Part shown: piece by piece, positions 1-7,292 of the stretch
Position numbering within the stretch: the first letter of the stretch is position 1
Layout of the letters: every line of letters starts with the position of its first letter
Assembly (NCBI GenBank): GCA_903888395.1
Contig: CAISTO010000439.1
Coordinates: 1-26,834, forward strand
Reading direction: 5' to 3'
Length of the DNA: 26,834 bases
From: an uncultured Bacteroidota bacterium
Lineage (GTDB): Bacteria > Bacteroidota > Bacteroidia > UKL13-3
The notes under the pieces: generated by a model
Database searches by the model: none
What the model was told of the DNA's origin: nothing
The model's input: the letters and a program-made list of their open reading frames with translations, nothing else
Made by a program: the position numbers and the translations under genes

Positions 1-219
1 CCAAATAACGAAATGGCTTTACTTTTTGGTAAGGAACAATATGGCCGAAGAGGAATAAGCGTAAATATTTGGGTGGTAAAAACCAGCAATGTTTTTGCAT
101 CGGATTACGATGATGCCGATATTTTTGAAACAGTTCCAGACAAGCAATACCGTGAAGCAGGTGGCTATAAAGTAATGGAAATGATTAATAAATATAAGAA
201 GGAAAACAAAGGATTATAA
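1..219 (+). CDS. paaB: Phenylacetyl-CoA epoxidase subunit PaaB, 3' part
   Basis: This is the C-terminal part of PaaB, the small bridging subunit of the 1,2-phenylacetyl-CoA monooxygenase (epoxidase) of aerobic phenylacetate degradation. The frame is open back to base 1, so the start lies outside the window and only about 72 residues are seen. The fold-defining stretch is visible: a block ending in a Gly-Arg-Arg segment, then I-W-V-V followed by A-S-D, and the closing D-K-x-Y-R motif, all typical of PaaB. The C-terminus ends with a Lys-rich tail. paaC follows after 50 bp in the same orientation, which supports the call; paaA would be expected just upstream. The identification rests on motif order plus the paaC-paaD context. 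Confidence 0.85.
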   Translation, partial: PNNEMALLFGKEQYGRRGISVNIWVVKTSNVFASDYDDADIFETVPDKQYREAGGYKVMEMINKYKKENKGL

Positions 220-226
220 GATTAGA

Positions 227-254
227 AATTTTCAAATTTTGTAATTTTCAAATT
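227..254 (+). repeat. Short direct repeat in the paaB-paaC spacer
   Basis: The 12-mer AATTTTCAAATT occurs at 227-238 and again at 243-254, 16 bp apart. It lies in the 50-bp gap between paaB and paaC. It is AT-rich and may be only low-complexity spacer; no function is inferred. Confidence 0.4.
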
Positions 255-269
255 AACAATACAAAAAAC

Positions 270-1025
270 ATGAACGTAACAGCAATCAAAGAATTATTAT
301 ATAAAATGGCTGATGATTTATTAATCATTGGTCATAGAAACAGTGAATGGACGGGTTTAGGTCCAATTTTGGAAGAGGATATTGCCTTTTCATCCATGGC
401 GCAAGACAAGATAGGACAAGCAGGTGCATTGTTTGAAATTTTACACGAATTAGGCGAGGGTGATCCTGATACTGTAGCATTTATGCGCGATGCCAACAAA
501 ATGCATTGCTCTCAATTTGTAGAATTACCAAATGGCGAATACGACTTTTCTATCATGCGTCATTTTCTATTTGACCATGCCGACCAATTGCGATTTGAAA
601 TGCTTGCCAATTCTAGCTTTGAGCCATTGGCTCAAGTAGCAAAAAAAATAAAAGGTGAATTAAAATACCATGTTTTTCATGCCAATACTTGGTTGGTAAA
701 ATTAGGTAATGGATCGGAAGAAAGTAAAGCCAGAATGCAAACTGCATTGAACGAAAGTTGGAATTACGCTCTAGGAATGTTTGAAGCAGGTGATTTTGAA
801 AAAGAGTTGCAAAGCGAAAATATTTTTGAAGGTGAAGAAGCTTTGAAAACTCGTTGGATGGCAAACATTACGCCTTTTATAGAAAAAGCAAATTTGAAAA
901 TTCCTGATACTAAATCTTGGGAACCAATATTAGGTGGACGAAAAGGTTACCATACCGAATATTTACAACAATTAGTAGAAGAAATGGGTGAAGTATTTCG
1001 CCTAGATCCAACTGCGCAGTGGTAA
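270..1025 (+). CDS. paaC: Phenylacetyl-CoA epoxidase structural subunit PaaC
   Basis: PaaC is the structural, non-catalytic ferritin-like partner of the di-iron subunit PaaA in the epoxidase that converts phenylacetyl-CoA to its ring-1,2-epoxide in the cytoplasm. The protein has 251 residues, the usual family length. Recognisable family features are the N-terminal L-Y-x-x-A-D-D-x-L-x-x-G-H-R-x-S-E-W segment, the D-K-I-G-Q-A (residues 46-51) region, and the C-terminal G-G-R-x-G-Y-H-T-E-Y-L block (about 223-233). It starts at an ATG and sits between paaB and paaD in the same orientation. The 201-bp gap to paaD is long for genes of one complex. Confidence 0.93.
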   Translation: MNVTAIKELLYKMADDLLIIGHRNSEWTGLGPILEEDIAFSSMAQDKIGQAGALFEILHELGEGDPDTVAFMRDANKMHCSQFVELPNGEYDFSIMRHFLFDHADQLRFEMLANSSFEPLAQVAKKIKGELKYHVFHANTWLVKLGNGSEESKARMQTALNESWNYALGMFEAGDFEKELQSENIFEGEEALKTRWMANITPFIEKANLKIPDTKSWEPILGGRKGYHTEYLQQLVEEMGEVFRLDPTAQW

Positions 1026-1052
1026 GCTAAAGCAATTACAAAGATTGGAAAA

Positions 1053-1183
1053 ATTACAAGGTTACAAAGTTGGGAAGATTGAGAGTTAATTGATTTTTTT
1101 ATCTTTTTACAATCTTTACTTCTAAAAGATTTTTTTAATTTTCTATGAAATATGAACGATCTGTGGCAAACTAACCTTGTAAT
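1053..1183 (+). repeat. Inverted-repeat spacer between paaC and paaD
   Basis: The 12-mer ATTACAAGGTTA at 1053-1064 has a perfect reverse complement at 1172-1183, and the surrounding bases extend the match imperfectly. The 107 bp between the arms is rich in related AAGATT/AATCTT words. The arrangement resembles dispersed intergenic repeats often seen in Bacteroidota (recollection, not searched). It could fold in the paa transcript, but the loop is long. Confidence 0.45.
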
Positions 1184-1226
1184 CTTTCTCCCGATTAATT
1201 GGGATTTTAATTTTTAAATAAAAAAC

Positions 1227-1712
1227 ATGATTACCGAAAAAGAAATATGGACTGCGCTCGAAGTAGTTAAAGACCCTGAAATACCAACTTTAAGTATGGT
1301 GGACATGGGTATAATTACCAAAGTAGAAGTTCGTGGTGAAAGCAATGTATACGTAGAAATGACTCCAACTTTTACTGGCTGCCCTGCACTAAAAATGATG
1401 GAAAACATGGTGGCCGACAGATTGAAAGAAATAGGCATTGAAACCATAGAAGTAAAAACCACTTTTGATACACCTTGGAACAGCAATAAACTAACAGAAC
1501 GAGGTTTGTTATGTTTGAAAAAACATGGACTTGCTCCTCCTCCAAAACATGAAGGGGAAATTACCATGGAGCTTTTAGAACATTGTATTTGCCCGCATTG
1601 CGGTAGCATAAACACAGAAATGAAAACTCCATTTGGTCCTACTTTATGCCGCAGTATGCATTACTGCCACGATTGTTTGCAAGCTTTTGAACAGTTTAAA
1701 CCGGTGGTTTAA
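1227..1712 (+). CDS. paaD: Phenylacetate degradation protein PaaD
   Basis: PaaD is the MIP18/DUF59-family accessory factor of the phenylacetyl-CoA epoxidase, thought to help Fe-S or metal maturation of the complex (family knowledge). The 161-residue protein shows the DUF59 core: E-V-x-D-P-E-I-P near residues 13-20, the D-M-G-I-I segment, then T-P-T-F-T-G-C-P-A (about 46-54) with the conserved cysteine. The C-terminal half carries a zinc-ribbon pattern unique to PaaD: C-P-H-C-G-S, the F-G-P-T-x-C-R-S sequence and a final Y-C-x-x-C. Same orientation as paaC, followed 10 nt later by a strong palindromic terminator, so paaD ends this part of the operon; paaE is not seen here. Confidence 0.93.
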   Translation: MITEKEIWTALEVVKDPEIPTLSMVDMGIITKVEVRGESNVYVEMTPTFTGCPALKMMENMVADRLKEIGIETIEVKTTFDTPWNSNKLTERGLLCLKKHGLAPPPKHEGEITMELLEHCICPHCGSINTEMKTPFGPTLCRSMHYCHDCLQAFEQFKPVV

Positions 1713-1721
1713 TAAACTAAG

Positions 1722-1758
1722 AGACCTGACAGGTTTTTAAAACCTGTCAGGTCTTTTT
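1722..1758 (+). terminator. 16-bp perfect hairpin after paaD
   Basis: AGACCTGACAGGTTTT (1722-1737) and its exact reverse complement (1739-1754) form a near-closed palindrome followed by a T-rich run. It lies 10 nt after the paaD stop. It works as an intrinsic terminator on this strand. The same palindrome is, to my recollection, common between genes in many Bacteroidota, so it may also be a dispersed repeat. Confidence 0.75.
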
Positions 1759-1810
1759 ATTTTTATAATTACTACAATCCTAAAATTTTCCTATTTTCGT
1801 TTTTACATAT

Positions 1811-2965
1811 ATGCGTTTATACGAACAAAAAAAATGGTGGAAGCGTGCACTGGCAATCATTGCACTTTGTATAGGAATTTTTTCAATTTGGTACACCACT
1901 AAATTAGTAAAACAGCTTTCTATTGAAGAAGAAAAAAAGATAAAATTATGGGCCAATGCTACGCAATCAATGGCAAAGGCAGAAGGCAATATTGATTTTA
2001 TGTTGGATATAGTTACTGGAAACGAAACCATTCCAATTATTCTTACGGATGGAAATAACAACATCATTAGTTACAGAAATCTTGATTCCATTCAAGCAAA
2101 AGATACCGCTTTTTTAAACGACCAATTATTGGAAATGAAAAGCGAACATGAACCCATCAAAATAGTTTATGATGCCGAAAATGATTTTTACAATTTACTT
2201 TACTATAAAAACTCTATTGTTCTTACCCAATTAAAGGCTTATCCTGCTATTCAATTAGCATTAATTGGCTTCTTTGCCATTATGAGTTATTTGGCGCTAA
2301 GCAGCAGCCGCAGAGCTGAGCAAAACCAAGTTTGGGTGGGAATGAGCAAAGAAACAGCGCATCAATTAGGAACTCCTATTTCCTCATTAAATGAATGGAT
2401 AAATTTGTTAAGAGAAACTCCAAAAGAAGAGCAAGGATATTTACTAGATGAACTTCAAAACGATACCAAAAGATTGGAGTTAATTACCGAACGATTCAGC
2501 AAAATAGGTTCTGAGCCTATTTTAAAAGAAGAAAACATGGATTTGGTGGTTGAAAAATCAATGCAATACATGAAAACGCGTGTTTCTAGTTTGGTAAATA
2601 TTCATATAAACATTGCCAAGCCTGGTAATTGGGCTAAAATAAATGTACCGTTATTTGATTGGGTATTGGAAAATTTAAGTAAAAATGCCATAGATGCCAT
2701 GAACGGAAAAGGCGAGTTGAATATTAATATTAGCCACGATGCTAAGTTTGTATATATTGACATTCACGATACAGGAAAAGGCATTCCAAAATCAAAATTC
2801 AATACAGTTTTCAAACCAGGATTTACCACCAAAAAACGTGGATGGGGACTCGGATTATCGCTGGTAAAACGAATAGTAGAAGGTTACCATAAAGGTAAAA
2901 TATTTGTTAGAAACAGCGAAGCCGGAAAAGGAACTACCTTTAGAATTATGCTACATGTAGCATAA
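1811..2965 (+). CDS. Membrane sensor histidine kinase
   Basis: An inner-membrane two-component sensor kinase of 384 residues. A short cytoplasmic N-terminus leads to a first membrane helix (about 13-29), an extracytoplasmic sensor region of about 115 residues without a recognised domain, and a second helix (about 144-163). The dimerisation/phosphoacceptor box reads E-T-A-H-Q-L-G-T-P-I-S-S-L with His184, the variant common in Bacteroidota in place of H-E-L-R-T-P. The ATPase domain has an N box (N-L-S-K-N-A-I-D-A-M), a G1 box D-T-G-K-G-I and a G2 box G-L-G-L-S-L. No response regulator gene is adjacent, so the partner is elsewhere. It starts at an ATG 98 bp after paaD beyond a terminator, so it is a separate unit. 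The signal it senses is unknown. Confidence 0.9.
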   Translation: MRLYEQKKWWKRALAIIALCIGIFSIWYTTKLVKQLSIEEEKKIKLWANATQSMAKAEGNIDFMLDIVTGNETIPIILTDGNNNIISYRNLDSIQAKDTAFLNDQLLEMKSEHEPIKIVYDAENDFYNLLYYKNSIVLTQLKAYPAIQLALIGFFAIMSYLALSSSRRAEQNQVWVGMSKETAHQLGTPISSLNEWINLLRETPKEEQGYLLDELQNDTKRLELITERFSKIGSEPILKEENMDLVVEKSMQYMKTRVSSLVNIHINIAKPGNWAKINVPLFDWVLENLSKNAIDAMNGKGELNINISHDAKFVYIDIHDTGKGIPKSKFNTVFKPGFTTKKRGWGLGLSLVKRIVEGYHKGKIFVRNSEAGKGTTFRIMLHVA

Positions 2966-2966
2966 A

Positions 2967-2995
2967 AAAAGCACCACTGAAACAGTGATGCTTTT
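2967..2995 (+). terminator. Terminator of the histidine kinase gene
   Basis: AAAAGCACCACTG and CAGTGATGCTTTT pair across an AAA loop (one G-U pair), followed by T residues, directly after the kinase stop codon. Confidence 0.75.
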
Positions 2996-3014
2996 AATTC
3001 TCAAACAAATATTT

Positions 3015-3039
3015 AAAAAGCGGTTTTGAGCCGCTTTTT
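3015..3039. terminator. Bidirectional terminator between convergent genes
   Basis: AAAAAGCGG and CCGCTTTTT form a hairpin with A/T tracts on both sides. It lies 16 bp beyond the stop of the minus-strand T9SS gene and after the first kinase terminator, so it can serve both strands. Confidence 0.75.
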
Positions 3040-3054
3040 ATGTTTTTATTATTC

Positions 3055-6000
3055 TTATTTTATAATTACTAAACGTGTTGTTTTGCTTAACTCCGTTGTG
3101 CTTACTTTCACAAAGTAAATTCCTTGCGTAATATCAGCAGTGTTTAATGAAATTTCGTTCATTCCGGCACCAAATCTCATGGAGTTTGTAGCTCTAATTG
3201 TTTTACCAGTAATGTCTATTAAATCAATTTGAACATCGTTAGCATTTAACAAATCGAATGAAACTGTTACGTTTTCATTAGCAGGATTTGGATAAACAGC
3301 TATTTGATTCATTGCTATATTTACTTCTATAATATCAGTAGCAGTTACAGTTACAGTTTTAGTAATTGTATCAGCTAAAAATGCATTGCTTGCAATTAAA
3401 CGAACGGTGTAAGTTCCACTAGCAGCATAAGTGAATACTGGGTTTTTAGCCGATGAAGTATCAGCGGTAGAAGTAGTAACTCCAAAATCCCAAGCATAAG
3501 TAGTAGCAGCACCTTTTTCATCGGTTGTGTTTGTAAAAGTAAACTCACGTGAACCAGCAGCAGTACCTTGAACATAAGTAAAGTTTGCAGCAGGTTTATC
3601 AGATACTGAAACCACTACAGTTTTATTTAAAAATGATGAATCAAAAGCATTGGTAGCAGTTAATTTAACGATAAAACTTCCGTTTGTTGTAAATGTAAAT
3701 GAAGGATTAGCTTGTGTCGATGAACCTAAACCACCAAAATCCCAACTGTAAGTAGTATTAATTCCTCTTGTGTTTGTTAAATTAGTAAAGTTATAAACTT
3801 TAGAATTTGGAACAGCAGGAGCAAAAGTAAAATCAACTAAAGGTGATGAATTAAATGGTGTTTTACCTGTTGTAAAGTTTGAACCAGCATTAGCAACTGA
3901 AGCACTTGTAGGAGCATAGTTAGGGTTTGTATATAAATTTGGTCTTACTAAATTTACTTCATTTGAAGTATTAAAAGTATCAGTTCCATTAGCTACAACC
4001 CATGCAGCAACTTGTGTACTTGTAGTTAAAGCCAAGGTATCAGAAGTTGAAGCTAATCTTCCAGCCCAACCTTGAGGAATACCTGCAACAATATTATTTT
4101 TATAAACAGCAACTCCACTTTGGAAAGCAGCATTTGTTCTTCTTGAATCAATAATTAAACCAGCTACAGGAAAACCTGTAAATATAGAATTTACGATAGT
4201 TAAAGCAGAGTTTCTGCGAATATGCGCACCACGACCAAAATTTGCATTTGGTGTAACCGTTTGACCATTATAATAAGGACCAACCATTGTTACATTTGAG
4301 AATATGGCAGCTGTTCTTGGAGAATTAGTAGAACCACTTGCATCGTTATCACTTTCAAAACCATTAGAACCACTTTGATCTGCATTTTGAGGAATACGTG
4401 CTCCAATAGCAAACTGAACTTGACCTCTAAATCCATTATCAGAATCAAAATCATCGTCAATACCAGCAAAAGCTATTAAATGTTTAGCATTTACAGTTCC
4501 ACCAAACCATTCGTATGAATCATCGCCTGAGTATGAAACTTGAACATGATCAACTAAAGTTTTGCGTCCAACTGAATAAAAAGTAATTCCATTAATTTCA
4601 GAGTTAGAAGCAGTAGATAAAGGAATACCAGCAAATTCAACACGAACAAAAGTTAAAACTCCTGAACTATCTTCATCATCAGTACCACCATGACGGCCAT
4701 CAACTAAGCCACTACCTATAACAGGTTTTGCTATTCCACCTTCGGCAGCAGCAGTATCACCTTGTGGTAAATTATGAATTGCTTTTCCTGTGAATACTAA
4801 TCCACCCCAATTTCCAGGAGCTCTTAATCCAGCACCATTGTTTGAAGTAAATACAATTGGCTCAGCCAAAGTACCACGAGCGTTTAATTTTGCTCCACGA
4901 GCTATAATTAAAGTACCTTTTCCAGTTCCTCTAATCACCGTTCCAGCTTCAATAGTTAATGTAGCATTGTTGGTTACATAAACATAACCGTCGTTTAATA
5001 AATAAACATTGTTTTTAGTCCATGTTGTATTAGTTGTAATGTCGCCTGCAGGAATTGATACAGTTGTGGCAGGGTAAACGGTATTATTAGGATCAAAATT
5101 AGACCAACCTTTTGTCCAATCTTTAGTTGTATCAGCACTTAAAGCACCTCGGTAATTAGTGTATTCAAAAAAGTTGTTTTGTGGAACGGTAACGGTAACA
5201 CCTACAATTTTTGAAATAGAAATACTGTCGTATTGGTTTTTAGCTTTTAAAGTAACAGTGTAAAAACCATTAGCAGGAAAAGTAAAAGTAGCACTTGTTA
5301 AAGTTGAAGTATCTGTTGAAGATGAAGTAACACCAAAATCCCATGAATATGAAGTAGCATAACCTTTAGTATTTGTTGTGTTGTTAAATATAAAATCTCT
5401 AGAGGCTGCATTTACTTGCGCAAATGTAAAATCAGCAGTAGGCTTTAAATTAACATTTACTAACACTGTTTTAGAAAATACAGTAGAATCAAAATTATTT
5501 TTAGCTTTTAAAGTAACAGTATAACTGCCATTTCCTGGAAAAGTGAATTGTGGATTTATTGCACTTGATGTATCGCTTGTACTTGAACTAACACCAAAAT
5601 CCCAAGAATAATTAGTAGCGTAACCTAAAGTAGTTGTTAAATTATTAAAGGTATAAGCCAATCCTGAATTAGTAGTTGTAAAATCAACGATAGGTTTTGC
5701 ATTTGCATCATAAGGAGTTTTGCCAGTGTTAAAGTTAGCACCCATTTTAGCAACTGAATTGCTCATTGGAGCAAAATTAGGATTTGTATATAAAAACGGT
5801 CTAACTAAATTAGTTTCGTTTGATGTGTTAAAAGTATCAGTTCCATTAGCTACAACCCAAGCAGCAACTTGAGTACTTGTAGTTAAAGCCAAAGTATCAG
5901 AAGTTGAAGCTAACCTACCAGCATATCCTAATGGAATACCAGCAATTACATTGTTTTTGAATACAGCAGTTCCATTTTGAAAACCTACATTGGTTTTTCT

Positions 6001-7095
6001 AGAATCTATGATTAAACCAGCAACCGGATAGCCTTGAAAAATTGAATTTACAATTGATAAAGCTGAGTTTCTACGAATATGTGCACCACGCCCAAAATTT
6101 GTATTAGGCGTAACAGATTGACCTGTAAAATATGGTCCAACCATTGTAATATTTGAAAAAACGGCAGATGTACGAGGTAAATTTGAAGAACCACTGGCAT
6201 CGTTATCGCTTTCAAAACCATTAGAACCACTTTGATCTGCATTTTGAGGAATTCGTAATCCAATTCCAAATTGAACCAATCCTTTGTAACCATTATCAGA
6301 GTCAAAATCGTCATCAATACCAGCATAAGCTATTAAGTGTTTACAATTTACAGCACCACCAAACCATTCGTATGAGTCATCACCTGAGAATGAAACTTGA
6401 ACGTTATCTACTAAAGTTTTACGTCCAACTGAATAAAAAGTAATACCATTAATTTCAGAGTTTGAAGCAGTAGATAAAGGAATACCCGCAAACTCAACAC
6501 GCACATAAGTTAAAACTCCTGAACTATCATTATCATCTGAACCACCATGACGGCCATCAATTAAACCACCACCTACAACAGGCTTTGCTATTCCACCTTC
6601 GGCAGCAGCAGTATCACCTTGCGGTAAATTATGAATTCCTTTACCTGTGAATACTAAACCACCCCAATTTCCTGGAGCTCTAAAACCAGCGGCATTATTT
6701 GAAGTAAATACAATTGGCTCTGCCAAAGTACCACGAGCATTTAATTTTGCACCTCTACAAATAATTAAAGTACCTTTTCCTGTTCCTCTAATCACTGTTC
6801 CTGCTTCAATAGTTAAAGTAGCATTATTTGTTACATAAACATAACCATCATTTAATAAATAAACATTACTCTTAGTCCAAGTAGTGTTACTTGTAATATC
6901 TCCTGCGTTAACTGTAACAGTTGTTGAAGGGTAAACAGTGTTGTTCGGATCCCAATTGGCCCATCCTTTAGTCCAATCTTTAGTGGTATCGGAATCAATT
7001 GCTCCTCTGTAATTAGTAGGAGTAAAAAAGTTGCTTTGTGAAAATGCTACTAGCGTAAACATTGTCAAAAAAATAGATGTAATTAATTTTTTCAT
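3055..7095 (-). CDS. T9SS-secreted tandem beta-helix-like / PKD protein
   Basis: A 1346-residue secreted protein. A signal peptide (1-20) is followed by module A (about 21-467), two PKD domains (about 468-549 and 552-637), module B (about 640-1084), two more PKD domains (about 1085-1165 and 1168-1251) and a type A T9SS sorting domain (about 1265-1346; Y-P-N-P start and G-I-Y-F-V-K-V near the end). Modules A and B are near-identical and offset by exactly 619 residues. Each has an A-G-T-V-I-R-G-T-G-K-G turn, a P-G-N-W-G-G motif, and acid-rich loops (D-D-D-F-D-S-D-N-G, F-E-S-D-N-D-A-S-G) that could bind Ca2+ (inference). The sequence style is that of right-handed beta-helix proteins, some of which databases label 'multidrug transporter' without support. 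PKD domains carry the Y-S-W-D-F-G motif. The TonB-dependent receptor lies just upstream on the same strand, suggesting substrate capture and uptake. Substrate unknown. Confidence 0.85.
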   Translation of the reverse strand: MKKLITSIFLTMFTLVAFSQSNFFTPTNYRGAIDSDTTKDWTKGWANWDPNNTVYPSTTVTVNAGDITSNTTWTKSNVYLLNDGYVYVTNNATLTIEAGTVIRGTGKGTLIICRGAKLNARGTLAEPIVFTSNNAAGFRAPGNWGGLVFTGKGIHNLPQGDTAAAEGGIAKPVVGGGLIDGRHGGSDDNDSSGVLTYVRVEFAGIPLSTASNSEINGITFYSVGRKTLVDNVQVSFSGDDSYEWFGGAVNCKHLIAYAGIDDDFDSDNGYKGLVQFGIGLRIPQNADQSGSNGFESDNDASGSSNLPRTSAVFSNITMVGPYFTGQSVTPNTNFGRGAHIRRNSALSIVNSIFQGYPVAGLIIDSRKTNVGFQNGTAVFKNNVIAGIPLGYAGRLASTSDTLALTTSTQVAAWVVANGTDTFNTSNETNLVRPFLYTNPNFAPMSNSVAKMGANFNTGKTPYDANAKPIVDFTTTNSGLAYTFNNLTTTLGYATNYSWDFGVSSSTSDTSSAINPQFTFPGNGSYTVTLKAKNNFDSTVFSKTVLVNVNLKPTADFTFAQVNAASRDFIFNNTTNTKGYATSYSWDFGVTSSSTDTSTLTSATFTFPANGFYTVTLKAKNQYDSISISKIVGVTVTVPQNNFFEYTNYRGALSADTTKDWTKGWSNFDPNNTVYPATTVSIPAGDITTNTTWTKNNVYLLNDGYVYVTNNATLTIEAGTVIRGTGKGTLIIARGAKLNARGTLAEPIVFTSNNGAGLRAPGNWGGLVFTGKAIHNLPQGDTAAAEGGIAKPVIGSGLVDGRHGGTDDEDSSGVLTFVRVEFAGIPLSTASNSEINGITFYSVGRKTLVDHVQVSYSGDDSYEWFGGTVNAKHLIAFAGIDDDFDSDNGFRGQVQFAIGARIPQNADQSGSNGFESDNDASGSTNSPRTAAIFSNVTMVGPYYNGQTVTPNANFGRGAHIRRNSALTIVNSIFTGFPVAGLIIDSRRTNAAFQSGVAVYKNNIVAGIPQGWAGRLASTSDTLALTTSTQVAAWVVANGTDTFNTSNEVNLVRPNLYTNPNYAPTSASVANAGSNFTTGKTPFNSSPLVDFTFAPAVPNSKVYNFTNLTNTRGINTTYSWDFGGLGSSTQANPSFTFTTNGSFIVKLTATNAFDSSFLNKTVVVSVSDKPAANFTYVQGTAAGSREFTFTNTTDEKGAATTYAWDFGVTTSTADTSSAKNPVFTYAASGTYTVRLIASNAFLADTITKTVTVTATDIIEVNIAMNQIAVYPNPANENVTVSFDLLNANDVQIDLIDITGKTIRATNSMRFGAGMNEISLNTADITQGIYFVKVSTTELSKTTRLVIIK
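3844..5178 (-). repeat. Module B of the tandem intragenic duplication
   Basis: Second copy of the module at 5695-7035 in the same orientation, covering residues about 640-1084. Differences are scattered; one visible change is Cys113 and Cys251 of module A replaced by Ala in module B. Confidence 0.9.
5695..7035 (-). repeat. Module A of the tandem intragenic duplication
   Basis: This 1.34-kb coding segment (residues about 21-467) is repeated at 3844-5178, at a constant distance of 1857 bp. A sampled stretch (3976-4061 against 5833-5918) differs at about five of 86 positions. Confidence 0.9.
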
Positions 7096-7119
7096 TTTTC
7101 TTATTTGTTTGTTTTAAGA

Positions 7120-7174
7120 TGTTACAAAGGAACTTATGCATTGTTATCAAATATTAAACTCAATGTTATGTTAA
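7120..7174 (-). promoter_or_regulatory. Tandem GTTA half-site array upstream of the beta-helix gene
   Basis: On the plus strand TGTTAC (7120), TGTTAT (7142) and TGTTAT (7164) are spaced by exactly 22 bp. ACTTAT (7132) and TATTAA (7152) lie between them, and TGTTAA follows at 7169. The array ends 25 nt before the start codon and overlaps a possible -7 element (TTCCTTTG on the minus strand, 7132-7125). It aligns with the array before the receptor gene (10168-10217), including a shared TCAAATATTA. Tandem half-sites one helical turn apart are typical of PhoB/OmpR-family regulators. Which regulator binds is not known. Confidence 0.5.
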
Positions 7175-7234
7175 AGTGAACTTCGTGTTTTTTTATTGTT
7201 ACCAAAACATCATGCTATCTAATTTCTAATAACA

Positions 7235-7269
7235 AAAAAAGTGTCTTGAAAACTTCAAGACACTTTTTT
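7235..7269 (-). terminator. Terminator of the TonB-dependent receptor gene
   Basis: A 16-bp perfect stem (7235-7250 with 7254-7269) with a 3-nt loop and A/T tracts, 24 bp beyond the receptor stop. It separates the receptor transcript from the beta-helix gene downstream. Confidence 0.8.
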
Positions 7270-7292
7270 AAAAAGAATAATATTTTAGTTTT

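Noticed and set aside
4790..6838. Two similar plus-strand reading frames (4790-4981 and 6647-6838) that look like a repeated small gene
   Set aside because: They are antisense shadows of the duplicated beta-helix modules; their likeness follows from the duplication and they have no start context or signal of their own.
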